64,000 nucleotides of DNA, from assembly GCF_000208745.1 (NCBI RefSeq), contig NC_030852.1, positions 1,359,919-1,423,918 of the forward strand. Reading direction: 5' to 3'. The notes under the pieces were generated by a model. The model was given only the letters and a program-made list of their open reading frames with translations, had not been told where the DNA came from and ran no database searches. The DNA is from Theobroma cacao (taxonomy: Eukaryota > Streptophyta > Magnoliopsida > Malvales > Malvaceae). Of the stretch, positions 25,655 through 36,462 are shown piece after piece (positions within the stretch are counted from its first letter, which is position 1; each line of letters begins with the position of its first letter). Made by a program: the position numbers and the translations under genes.

Positions 25655-28600
25655 TGTTAATTAAACTGAGATATTACTTGTCAATTAACGTGAATTGTGG
25701 CGATCGTGGATGAGATAAAGTCACCTGAAAGTAGAGAAGTCGATATAAAATTACAATAATATTTTAATAATAAAATAATAAAATAATATAAATTTATTAT
25801 TTGTGAGTGACTAACACCGAGTAGTAACATCGAATGTCAGTTTAAAGAGTTAGATTTGGTTGAAGTGGGGGCGAGTACAAAATAATGTGAAGGAGATGGG
25901 ATATTGATGGGATTCATGTGTCGTTATTAAATAAAGTATTAAAGATAAATATATATTTAAATATTATGAGAGTATTTGGGTGGAATGTGAAAATTGATTT
26001 TTTTCTTGTATGTGTGTAAAGGAGGAATAATAGAAAAGAATTGAAGACAAAAGAAAAAATATAATAAGTTAGACTTGATTTAAGGTAGCCCACGGTTATC
26101 ATAGAGAACTAGGTGATGGATAGGCAATGCCAAATTAGTGGAAGACAAAAAGAATAAAAGGAAAACATGCAGCTAAATAATAAATGGTGTGAAGAACCAA
26201 GTGCATAAACAAATGAAAAAATAAGCTTGCATGAAAAATTATTACTTGCAATGTGAGGCCACGGATAGGACTAATTGGAATCAACTATTGCCAATGAAAG
26301 AAATGGCAATCGAACAAATGGAGGTTAAATTGGATTGCATGAGATGAAAAGGTTAAAAAACAAGAGACCGATGCATGTAGGATGAGGTGGCCTAGGGGAA
26401 ATAGGATGAAGTAGACATAAAAGCACCAAAGTTTGGAGAATCAGCCCGACGGGAGAAAGCTTCAAGCTGTCGGCCACTTTAGTCTTCCATCCACCCAAGA
26501 GCTACACTTTAAGTTTCAAATGCCCCCATCTTTCACCCATGCTGAGAAAGTTATAGAACCCCATTTACATTTTAACGAGGCTCTCCATTCCTTCGATTTT
26601 CCTTACAATCCGAGAGCCAAAGTTCTTGAGTGAGCCGTGAGTCTTCAAACAAACCATATAATTCACTTAAGTTTGAAGAAATAAGAGGAGAAACCCGGTT
26701 GAAAGAATTTGAAAGAAAAAAAATTGAAAGCTTCAGCCAAGGAAAGAAAACTCCTGTGTGATTCATCAAAGCCAAAGCGAGGCTGCCAATCCATTTTTGG
26801 AAGTGATTGACGCCCCACAAATGGAAGGTTGATGCTGGAAACTTAATGTGTAGGTAAGGAAATTTTGATCTAAGCATTGAACAATTGGTTCAAAGAACTT
26901 ATGCTTTTATGATCTTGTGGTGGCAGATTTGAAGAAATAGCTTGAGGTTGTGTTTAAGTTGACCCTTAAGCAAATTATTTTAGAGAAAGAAGTTGTTGCC
27001 CGTGAGGTTTCTTGTGAACCTGTGCTGGTAGCCTGAGAAAGGTGAGGGTTTATGAGTTTGTTGAATGTATGTAATTAAAGAATTGGCTGAGAGACTAATT
27101 AATTGTGCAGAAATGAGAGGCTCTTGGCTGAATGAAGTTGAAAATGAGTTGGAATAATTGGATTTAAGGTTGAGGGATAAGAACGGTGAGTGAAAACAAG
27201 ACTTAAGTTTGAACCTTTTTATTGAAATTATATACGGAGAAATGATGATGAAATTCATTAATGCTCTTGAACCATTTTATTGTTAGGAGGTTGACATAGA
27301 AATGAGATAGCAATTGGAACTTATTAAATGAGCTGTTTAATTAAGCACTTGGTGCTAAATACAAGTTGCTGGAAACTTTCTAATTGAAACCTTTCATTTA
27401 GTGTTAACAAAATATTGGTGAGAAGTCCCATCATTTGAGGTGAGTGGACAATTTTATTTTTTTAAAGTATTATTAAATGGTGACTATGATATATTAAATG
27501 TGCTAAATATGCCCATTGTTTAGATATTATTCAATTACATTGAGTTTCGATGTTTATATTTGGATTGCAATTGGGTTGCATGAGCTGTTAGTGACTAGGA
27601 ATGATTATTACGCTTGTTTTATACGTGTTGTCTTTGTGGGCATATCATAACTATTAAGCTGTTTACAAAATGGGAAACAAGCCCTTGAAATATGATGAGT
27701 TTTTTTTTTTTATACTCTGTTTTGAAGCATTCAAAATTCTATGCGTTACACTCCCGTATAAAGTCTCTAGAGTGGTCTTTAATGAGTTTTTCTAATCTAC
27801 TTTGGTGGCAATTTTCATGATGCTTAAGTGAAATATTTTAATTATGTCATGTTAATTGATTTTCATATGTGATCTTACTATTTTAATGTTCATTGATTTT
27901 ATGATGAATTTGGTTAGATATTGCTCACGATTTTCATGATTTAAACATGCATACATGCTTTCTGAGCTTATCATTGAATTGACTGTACTCATTTGAAATT
28001 CCATTGGATTATTTTGTTGGGTAAACCTTATGGATATAGGTCTTGTTACCACGCAAGATTTGTGTGGTCTCTATGCACAAAGTGGTGATTATTGATGATT
28101 GATATTTAATAATAAAAAGAGCCCTAAAGTCCCGACTTATATTTGGTGGCGTGAGGAGTTCCCACGAGTAGAGAAAGGAAGACTTAAAATCTCGACTTAT
28201 ATTTGATGGTATGGGGAGTTTTCACGAGTAAGTGTTGATGTTATTAATAGAAAAAAAAGAGCTTACGAGTTATATTAGACCTACTTGAGGATGCCCTAGT
28301 TGATATGTTTTTATTAATTGAGCATGACATTGCTATTATACTTGCTTTAAGAAAACTATAGCTGTGATTTATTTGTTTACATGACGTACCAAAAATTACT
28401 ATCTTCGAAATTGTCATGGTTAATCATTTTGTCATGAGCATGAAATTTACACAATACCTTTGTGATTTGATTTTGAGTTTTAAACTTAAGCATCTTATAT
28501 TGATTTGCACACGATTTATTATCTCTATACACAATTTCTCTCATCATACGTATTTATTATTGTTACGTTTTATCAAAAGCTCTAACCTAATGCTTGTTTC

Positions 28601-28990
28601 CTTTTCTGTCCATTCATTGAGTATGAAAGGCTCACCTCAACAAATTGATATGGCAGATAAGTAAACTTTGAGAGTAGTCGTTGTCTAGATGTCGAGTTAT
28701 TTACGAGTTTAAAGAAGTAATGTAAAACTATTTTAGACCAAAGCCCTTGGATATTGTTAACTAAATTTGGAGCCGTATTATCCGAAATGTGTGGTATAAA
28801 TAATTGATATTTTTTATTATGAATTTGATGTATGGTGAAGAATTAAAGTTGTAATTCTGGTGCATATTATTTTTATTCTAATGATTGTCATGTTTAAAGG
28901 AATTAATTGTAAGGTATACTTAGATAAAAGGCTTGCTAAGTTGTGTGGGCTTGCTCACAGGACTTGTGCACCGGTAACGACCGTTGGAGT
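25655..28990. mobile_element. LTR-like insertion inside the LINE (possible large solo LTR)
   Basis: This block interrupts the LINE RNase H domain between its N-terminal strand and the following VLRDN block, so it must be a secondary insertion. It runs from TG (about 25,656, TGTTAATTAAACTG) to CA (ending GGTCGTTACA at about 28,990). It has no coding frames. Its content recalls long plant Gypsy LTRs: a TTGAGTGAGCCGTGAG segment near 26,628 and a TCATTGAGT..GGCTCACC block near 28,614. A clean 5-bp target duplication could not be matched, so the exact ends and the solo-LTR label are inference. Confidence 0.55.
28110..28240. repeat. Imperfect tandem repeat inside the LTR-like block
   Basis: A unit with CCGACTTATATTTGGTGGCG and GAGGAGTTCCCACGAGTA is followed by a second copy with CTCGACTTATATTTGATGGT and GGGGAGTTTTCACGAGTA. 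The units are about 60-65 bp, separated by substitutions only. Repeats of this type are common in the U3 region of long plant LTRs. Confidence 0.75.
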
Positions 28991-30110
28991 GGGTCGTTAC
29001 ACCTCCTATATTAATTTCTCTTGGAGTCTCTCTAACAGTCCGGTCAACATTAAATTTCAATTGCCAAAGATGTGGATGTTTCCATTCCACTATCGATTTT
29101 CTTTTGTTGATGGAACTAACAGCAGCAACACCAAGCTTTGGATCATGGATCATATCTAAAATCATAACGTTTAGGTCAAATCATTTTGATTTAGCCCACC
29201 AGGCAATTCTTGTTTTGATGATTTCCATAACTTGCAACTTGTTCCATTAGTTACCATCGAAGATAATGTCATTTCAAAACAATCATAAGGACCATAAAAT
29301 CCCAAAACAAAAAATGGCATTCTCCATATTCTTACAGACTTAGAGTTAGGACTGTCCTCATTCCAAGCACAGGAAATTTGTTTAGCATCCCCGATAGTTG
29401 ACCAATGCAGCCCCTAGTCTCGACACCAAGATGACCAGATCTTCCTGCTTTCAAAACATGTAAAAAACAGGTGATTAACGGTCTCAGCTTCATTATGACT
29501 AAGGAAACAGACAACTGCATTATCACTACTAATTCCCCATTTAGCGAGCTCAACTTTAATTGGAGGTTGCCATTAATAACAAGCCAACATATGAACTCAA
29601 CCTTGGGAGGAGCAAGCCCACTTCACACAGCTTTCCACAAATCCTTATTAACAATATCAGAACCATCAACACATCTAAAAAAATTCTTTTGCTGGGTAAT
29701 TTCCACTAGAATCAAATTTCCAAATCAATTTATCTTGCAAACCAGAGCAAAGATATTTATCTTCAAGGAGTTGATTAAACTGAATCCACTGGCAATGTTC
29801 CCAACTGAATGTTCTCCTCCTTGGTCTCACTTCCCATTTCCAAACATTATCAACAGAGTAGCCTAAACTTGTAAGAGTAATACCATAATGAGGGTTAGTG
29901 GGGAAAAGGGAATCTATGATGTTTTTCCATAAAATCGAAACCTTCCAATTTCTAAAACTTGACACAAGAGTAGAGGGGTTCCCTCCATTTTTCTCGACCA
30001 CCACTTTCTTTTATAAATTTTCAGATTCCGATCTATATCTCTGCATCTACTTATTAAGAAGGGTTTTATTTTTGAATCTAAAAGCAGTGATACCTTACTC
30101 GCCACTTACT

Positions 30111-30702
30111 CTTTTTTGTTTTTAATTATAAAACTGTAAGAGATATTTAGTTATATACACGATTGAAAATTTTAATTATTTTAAAAATTTATTTTTTTTA
30201 ATTACGATCAAATTAAATGACTAGGTGAAATTATAATTCAATTATGTATTAAATACATTAAGTTATATATTTAATTAAAAAATAATTATTTTCTATGATG
30301 TTTTATTGGAGATAAACTTACCTCGTTAAATTTTAAAAATACTATTTATTTCTCGTAAAAATTACTAGTTGAACCAGGTTTACTTTTAACACTATCGATA
30401 CCCTCATTTTGTTTTTTTTTCCCTTTTTTTTTGTTTTAATCAATTTCTTTAACACTAATTTTTTTTCAAATTGATAAAAAATAATTATTTTGACTAAATA
30501 TAATTTAATACAATTATAATCAAGTAAAAAATAAATTAAAATATTTTAGTTTATAATTGAATTAGAATATAACTTAATTATTTCTTCTCAGTTCTCTCTT
30601 AACTCGCGAGTCTCTGCTCTATTTGCCCTTTTGGCTCTTCCCTCTTTCCACAAAGAGATATACCCAAAAAGCAAAAACAGTGCCTGGTTTGTGTCCGTAC
30701 GA
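30111..30702. promoter_or_regulatory. Promoter and 5' UTR region of the HDA6-like gene
   Basis: An AT-rich stretch separates the LINE 5' end from the histone deacetylase start. A pyrimidine-rich segment (30,580-30,660) just before the ATG is the likely 5' UTR. No unambiguous TATA box was identified, which is common for housekeeping plant genes. Confidence 0.4.
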
Positions 30703-33701
30703 ATGGAAGACTCCGCCGGGGGTGCGTCACTACCTTCGGGACCCGACGCGAAGAAGCGGCGGGTGACATACTTCTACGAGCCAACGATCGGCGACTACTA
30801 CTACGGTCAGGGTCACCCGATGAAGCCCCACCGGATCCGTATGGCACACAACCTCATCGTACACTACTCTCTTCACCGTCGGATGGAGATTAACCGTCCT
30901 TTCCCCGCCGGCCCCGCCGACATCCGCCGCTTCCATACCGACGAGTACGTCGATTTCCTCAACTCCGTCAGCCCCGAGTCCATCTCCGACCCCACTTATT
31001 CTCGCCATTTGAAGCGTTTCAATGTCGGAGAAGATTGCCCCGTGTTCGATGGGCTTTTTGGGTTCTGCCAGGCCTCCGCCGGTGGCTCCATTGGGGCCGC
31101 CGTTAAGCTGAATAGAGGGGATGCCGACATCGCCATCAATTGGGCTGGTGGGTTGCACCATGCTAAGAAAAGTGAGGCTTCTGGGTTTTGCTATGTTAAT
31201 GATATCGTGCTTGGGATTCTTGAGCTCCTTAAGGTTCACAGGGTAATATGATTTTTCTTTTTAGTTTAAGTTCCTTTTATTTATTTATTTTGATTAGTAA
31301 CTATTGTTCCTATAGGAAATTAGGGTTAGTGAGCTTCAGTTTTTCTTTCTTCTTAGTATGCTCTTCACGGTTAGATAAATTTATGATTCTTTGCATTTTT
31401 CAGTGTTTAGAAGTGACCGCGGTTTTTACTGTGATTCCTGTTTAGGGCTTTATTTGCGAGTTGTAGCTTGAACTTTTTACTTCTAAAGGAGATATGGTAA
31501 TTCTCTTGTGATGTTGTGTTTTGCAACTGTGGGAGGATGTGCCATATGATTTCTTTCACTGTCATTTAAATATTTGTTGAATTCCGTGGTGGAATTGCAA
31601 AACAGTGAAAGTCACGCTTAGATTTCTTTACCAAATGCAAATTCTTAATACTATTATATATGTAGTGTTTTATTGCGTGATTTTACTACTGTTCTTATGG
31701 TATTGCGCAAAGTTTTTAAAGACGTTATTCAGCAGTCGCTAGAATTCTTGTAACTTCTTACCCTTTTTTTTTTTCAAGAATGCAATATGTAATTATATTC
31801 ATGATTTGTTGTTCTTAATAAACTTGTTTTTGAAACTTCAATGTCCTTGTGCAGCGTGTGCTGTATGTAGATATTGATGTTCATCATGGAGATGGTGTTG
31901 AAGAGGCATTTTACACCACTGACAGAGTTATGACTGTGTCTTTCCATAAATTTGGGGATTTCTTCCCAGGGACTGGGCACATCAGGGATGTTGGGGTGGG
32001 CAATGGGAAGCACTATGCTTTGAATGTTCCATTGAATGATGGGATGGATGACGAGAGTTTCCGGGGTCTGTTTCAGCCTATCATCCAAAAGGTCATGGAA
32101 GTGTATCAGCCAGATGCAGTTGTTCTCCAATGTGGAGCAGATTCATTGTCCGGTGACAGGTTGGGTTGCTTCAACTTGTCTGTGAAGGGACATGCAGATT
32201 GTCTTCGCTTCCTTAGATCTTTTAATGTTCCTCTAATGGTCTTGGGTGGGGGAGGCTATACTATCCGGAATGTTGCCCGATGTTGGTGCTATGAGGTCTC
32301 TCTCTCACTCACACACAATTTTTAGCAAAATATAGATGAAATATTGTTCCTCTAAATTGCCTCTTTTACTTCATCTCAGACAGCCGTTGCAGTTGGGGTG
32401 GAGCCTGATAATAAGTTGCCTTATAATGAATATTATGAGTATTTTGGTCCAGATTATACACTTCATGTTGCGCCTGGTAACATGGAGAACCTGAATGCAC
32501 CGAGAGATATGGAGAAGATTAGGTCAGCTCAGACATCACATTTATCATTTTTGTTGTTTAGAGTAATATTTCATATGTTAAGAAGGGTTCTTTATCATCA
32601 CTTTTAATATGATCATATTTACCTTCATGTAACCTTATGCTGATAGAATTTAAATTTGGTGTTCTTCTTTTTCAGGAACACACTATTAGAGCAGCTTTCT
32701 AAACTATCTCATGCACCGAGTGTACCTTTTCAAACAACACCATCCACCATCCAAGCCCCTGAGGAGGTTTCTAGCCTACAGCAAATTTCTTCATTTGTTT
32801 TTCTGTTTATTATCAGTGAAGATTTCTCTTTCTATTTTTATCTTACATGGAATATTGGTTGGATATAGGCAGAAGAGGATATGGATAAACGGCCAAAACC
32901 TCGCATATGGAATGGTGACGATTATGAGTCAGATCCTGAAGATGATGAGAAAACTCTATGCAGATTCTCAAGTTCTGATGCAAAACAGACTACAACAGAT
33001 GCTGAAATGAGGTAAGGCGTTGTCTTTTAACTGTTTATCTTGGAAATGTTAGTGTTTCTTGTCCAAGATTGCATTGGGTAACCATAGTTGAAGATAATTT
33101 ATTTTGTATAGAACAATCTTTTATTATCAATGAGGTCTAAGTCCTTATTCAGAGGCATCTAAGCATCTTGCATGCAGGTCTCTTCAGTTGGCTTTGATTT
33201 TTAATTCCTTTTTTGGTTTCAGTTGGTCTCTTTAATGTGTTTTAGCTTTTAGGATGTCACAGACTTGGTTAAGAAAAGGAAATTTCTGGGTTTGGCAAAT
33301 GTAATTCATGTTACTGTATTAGTAGTTCCTTGGCCCAACACTTGCTTCTTCCATTGTCTCGTTAAGAAAGTCATCTTGCTTCACATGCGAGCATCCATCT
33401 TTCCTATTCTTTTTCCCACTCTTGGAGCATATTCGGCTTTGGGGCTTGTGTGGCTTGGGCTAAAGGCCCAGGCTTTTGATATATTGGTGGCAATGTGGGT
33501 GAGGGGCTCTAGATTTTGCGCAGATGTCTTAAATGTGGAAACTGCTAGTCTTTACTTGTGTGGGAGTGATAAACACATTTTGAGTGCCTTGTTAACTTTG
33601 TTGCTTTTGTGAGTTGTCTGAGTTAAAGTTTTTGCTGTGTCTTCAGGGATGTACCGGAAGACTTGAAAGAAGTGCAAGCAGAAGGGCAGCCAACATCCTG
33701 A
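30703..33701 (+). CDS. HDA6: Class I (RPD3-type) histone deacetylase, HDA6-like
   Basis: Six exons: 30703-31242, 31855-32295, 32380-32522, 32676-32766, 32869-33011 and 33647-33701, all with GT-AG junctions and consistent phase. They encode 470 residues, against 471 for Arabidopsis HDA6. The deacetylase domain fills about residues 20-330. The active-site His pair is 152-153 ([14 protein letters not shown]). Zinc ligands are Asp188 and His190 in DIDVHHGDG and Asp276 in [12 protein letters not shown], with the catalytic Tyr315 in [10 protein letters not shown]. The start MEDSAGG..LPSGPD..KRRV resembles HDA6, so I prefer ATG 30,703 over the upstream in-frame Met at 30,631. The acidic tail (PKPRIW..YESD.ED) is also HDA6-like. 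HDA6 removes acetyl groups from histone tails and acts with DNA methylation in silencing transposons and rDNA. The 3' end of this gene is duplicated at 36,463-37,224. Confidence 0.97.
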
Positions 33702-34081
33702 CGCTGAGGGAACTTCTGAGCTTCTAGATTTCATTGTACTTCATCTTTGTATAATTTGAACTTGAGATCTTCATTCAAATCAGGGCGTTTTTTTGACATT
33801 ACTAGCAAGCATTCTTTGATCTTTTTGAATTAGGCATTAGAGTAGGAATTTTTAGTCACTGATGTCCCACCCTAATGTTTGGCAGCATGAAGTGTTAGAA
33901 TCAAAGATACAATGAATACACAGACACAAGAGTATTAATATAAGATGAATTATCAAATACATGACTTTTCTCCCTTGATGGTACAATTGGCATCCCCTTT
34001 TATCTCCTTGTATATTGTCTCTGGTGATCAGAAACTGATCAAGATCGATATTCTTTCGGCTAATTGTTAGGGAGGTGAGAG

Positions 34082-34430
34082 ATGTTGAACAAAGCGATGT
34101 TCCAATGCTCAATTTCCTACCAAATTCGACCGTTTATCCCTTATCCAAATCAAATTGCCCGCCACCCTCTCAAACCAGGCCTATTAACCCACCATTTCTT
34201 CCCTGCCTCCAAAACCGATCCATCTCCCTTTACCACCAACGAAATCAGGCCAAACCCATCAACCTAAACCCCAAACAAAGACCCAAGACGACGGCATCCC
34301 GATCGAGGACGTCAAAATCATTGCCAAATTCAAAACCAGGCACAACTATATCCGCGTTCTGGAAGTTTTTCGGCGAGCCGACCACTTTCAATTTCGTGAA
34401 GACTGCGTTCTGGAAGTAAGGATATCAATT
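34082..34430 (+). pseudogene. Spermidine-synthase-like gene, truncated copy A
   Basis: The 5' end matches the longer copy at 37,771: both start at a Met codon reading MLNKAMFQCSISYQIRPF. Relative to copy B a 5-bp deletion (copy B has CGAAG after TTCTTCCC at about 37,872) shifts the frame. The sequence then leaves homology after GTTCTGGAAG near 34,420. The GxGxGS methyltransferase core is missing altogether. Clearly non-functional. Confidence 0.88.
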
Positions 34431-34449
34431 TCGTGATAAAGATACTAAA

Positions 34450-34580
34450 GAAATTTCAAAGAAAATATCTAAAACGAAAATATTTATCTCATAATTTTTA
34501 AAGTCAAGAAATTTTTGAAGAAAATATCTGAAAGGAAAATATTTATCTCATAATTTTTAAAGTCAAGAAATTTTCGACGA
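34450..34580. repeat. ~59-bp tandem repeat replacing deleted gene sequence
   Basis: Two copies of a 59-bp unit containing GAAAATATTTATCTCATAAT and TTTTTAAAGTCAAGAAATTT lie head to tail, with a partial third. They sit exactly where copy A lacks the body of the methyltransferase-like gene, suggesting filler DNA left by break repair. Confidence 0.7.
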
Positions 34581-34684
34581 GAAATTTGTGTGTACAGAGG
34601 AATAGTTCAAGTAAAGCTGCCTACCGATATTTCATTCCAGTTTCTTTGAAGGCTATAGACGTAAGGACTCAACCATAACCTCAG

Positions 34685-34697
34685 AGTCAAGAGTCAA
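34685..34697. promoter_or_regulatory. Paired W-box-like sites upstream of peptide gene 1
   Basis: AGTCAA at 34,685-34,690 and again at 34,692-34,697 reads TTGACT on the minus strand, the W-box bound by WRKY factors. A TATAA lies at 34,776-34,780, 48 bases before the ATG at 34,824. The pair and the following TTAGCCCAAGG are shared with copy 2 and partly with genes 3 and 4. That WRKY factors control these genes is inferred. Confidence 0.5.
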
Positions 34698-34823
34698 ACT
34701 TAGAAAATTTAGCCCAAGGTTACCTGTTTCCTTTATCCACCTTACACAATGTAGAAAGGATTGGGCAAGTTAGCTTATAAAAAGAATCCTTGTGCTCTAA
34801 ATGTCCCAGAGTTCTATCAAAAT

Positions 34824-35351
34824 ATGAACCAGCAGTCTTCAAATTCTGTGATGAGTGGTTCTCTGGTGAAGTTGGCAACGGCACTAGTGCTGTTACTTCT
34901 CCTCGTGGGTGAACTTGCAGCGACTTCTGCTTTAGCTCCTTCAGATATTATTATTTTTCATTTTGATTTATGCCAAAGCTTGTTCGACTACTTTACCAGC
35001 TGTATTGATCCTTATTCTTCTTCTTGCGCTTGATTTCCTTCACATTTTATGATGCATTTACTGATGTTATTGACGTTATGAGGTAGAGATATATTTATTT
35101 ATCGTGTCTCACTTGGTATTAGCACTTTATATGTTCTGAAAGGTCGAGAGAAGAGTCCATCTGACGTCCTTTTTGGTGGAAGTAGCTTGAGGATGTTTCC
35201 GGGCAAAGATGGCTACTCTAGGCGTGAAAGTCTGGTCATTTCTAGCTACAGAAAGTTTCGGAAATTAGGCAAGGTACAGCCCTCTCCATCATCACCCACC
35301 GGAAATAAACCAACATTTATGACAGCACCACCCACTCCGATACCATATTGA
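34824..35351 (+). CDS. Secreted peptide precursor, family copy 1 (donor site damaged)
   Basis: Exon 1 (34,824-34,944) encodes MNQQSSNSVMSGSLVKLATA followed by a Leu-rich core and AATSALAPS, a good signal peptide. By comparison with its paralogues exon 2 is 35,143-35,351, preceded by a TTCTGAAAG acceptor. Spliced, it would give 109 residues ending GKVQPSPSSPTGN, then MTAPPTPIPY. The donor, GT in the other three copies, is AT here (CAG/ATATTA), so normal splicing is doubtful. Reading straight on gives a Cys-containing tail with stop at 35,031-35,033. No database family recognised. Either a degrading copy or one making only the unspliced form. Confidence 0.6.
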
Positions 35352-35601
35352 CGATCTACATAGCCAGGGAAAGGAAGAACCAGAAGATGAACAAGAAAGA
35401 AAAATTCCATGTTTAGTGCTCTGTTTTCTGGATGTTATTCCATACTTAAAAGTTCAAGGTGAAGCTACACTCATTGTTCAAATCTTTTAGGATTGGATTT
35501 AGCACATTTTCTGCTTGTATTCGAAGTTTAAACTAATGACAGCAATCAATCTTGACCCATCCATCTCTGATCTTTGTTGTCAATGAGATTGAAGTACCAT
35601 T

Positions 35602-36462
35602 TCTTTTTGGCAAAATACCTTTATCCTTAAGTTTTGATTTAAATTACACGAAGATTTATTAGTTTTGAAATGAACACTCCGTTTTAAAAGTGCAAAGATT
35701 ATGAAAAAATTAAAATATATTTTTTAATTAATTTAAAAAATTATTATTATATTTTTTAAAAATATAAAAAAATAAAGAGCGCTGGTGTTCCTGTCACGGC
35801 TTAGAACTTTAGCCAAGTTTTGTGCGGCGTTGTTCGTGTTCGTAAGACTAGGCAAGACTAAATGAGGTTTATTGACGATTGGCTTGGAAATATAAAGTAA
35901 GTGAATATGAAGAAGAAAGAGATTGGAAAGAATAAATAAGTATTATTACTCTAATGAGAGAAAAACAAGGTACCTAAAATCTAAGTACAAAGTAAATTGC
36001 TTGATTCGACAAATTTGATTTGATTGCTTTACAATGACTCATAAAAATACTATTTATAATAACCTACTTTACTTAAACTTGGTGTGCAAGTAAAAGTAAA
36101 TATGAAAGTATTTAACTTAGATTTCTTTGAAGTGCAAAAAAAGTAAAGTCCTAAAACTATATCTCCTTGATGAGCAAGTAATCAACAAGAAAAACTTTAT
36201 TTTTAAAAAGTATTTTAGCTATTTTAGAATACTTTACTTGACTGCCAAGGCGACAGTTAATGAACCCCTGCATGTGGACCGGCTCAACAATCCATACGGA
36301 CTCTAGTCACGAATCTGCAGACCATGACAACTCCCCTCCCTCTAAGGGAGCATCCCAAAGGACCTTCGGTGCTCCCATGGGGAGTCTTTTTTAATTTTTA
36401 ATTAATAATAAAATAATAATAAAATTATATAAGATTAATTTAAAAAAAAAATAATTTTAAGA
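35602..36462. other. Transposon-filled junction between duplication copies A and B
   Basis: Copy A homology ends at about 35,601 and copy B begins at about 36,463. The junction starts with an end resembling the TIR of the Mutator-like element at 23,751 (GGCAAAATACC.., TTTATTAGTTTTGAAATGAA at 35,608-35,700). It then holds an LTR and scrap of internal retrotransposon (35,792-36,400), and AT-rich sequence to the start of copy B. Confidence 0.65.
35792..36400 (-). mobile_element. 3' LTR with polypurine tract, remnant of an LTR retrotransposon
   Basis: On the minus strand a purine tract, AGAGGGAGGGGAGT, lies directly before TGTCATGG at 36,329. The LTR then runs about 538 bp to GCCGTGACA at 35,792. 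Ends TGTCA..TGACA are inverted. A polypurine tract touching TG is what precedes a 3' LTR, so the strand is clear. Only some tens of bases of internal sequence remain (to about 36,400), and no 5' LTR is present. Flanking bases (GTTCC, ACTCC) do not give a clean target duplication. Ty3/Gypsy or Copia cannot be told without coding sequence. Confidence 0.7.

Larger units (their letters stand above)
24550..30110 (-). mobile_element. Degenerate 5'-truncated LINE (non-LTR retrotransposon), interrupted
   Basis: Read on the minus strand, about 30,100-28,990 carries the C-terminal half of a plant LINE ORF2 in shifted frames. A zinc-binding RVT-type segment includes LWKNIIDSLFPTNPHYGI and PLITCFLHVLKAGR. 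After it comes the start of an RNase H domain (PHLWQLKFNVD.TVRETPRE). The RNase H domain resumes at 25,645 (GRVLRDNYGTILLQFSKQ, then LIIESD.. in another frame) and ends at a stop at 25,267. A 3' UTR of about 700 bp follows and ends in an A-rich tail, seen as a T-run at 24,549-24,566. Upstream domains (endonuclease, most of reverse transcriptase) are absent, as in aborted target-primed integration. Many frameshifts and stops show it is dead. The 25,655-28,990 part is a later insertion. Confidence 0.82.
32938..35601 (+). repeat. Tandem segmental duplication, copy A
   Basis: This segment, from inside HDA6 exon 5 to past the first peptide gene, is repeated as copy B at 36,463-40,307. Matching landmarks in order are AAAACTCTATGCAGATTC (exon 5), the HDA6 last exon GGATGTACCGGAAGACTTG, GAGATGTTGAACAAAGC, and GAGGAATAGTTCAAG leading into the peptide gene. 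Copy A has lost about 170 bp at 34,062 and about 1.2 kb at 34,400, where most of the methyltransferase-like gene should be. HDA6 is complete only next to copy A. Confidence 0.92.

Noticed and set aside
28860..30125. Several plus-strand frames of 75-131 residues
   Set aside because: They are antisense shadows of the LINE coding region.
33265..33612. 115-residue frame after HDA6 exon 5, repeated in part at 36,785
   Set aside because: It lies within HDA6 intron 5, and the copy in the duplication has a different frame length; shared only because the intron was duplicated.
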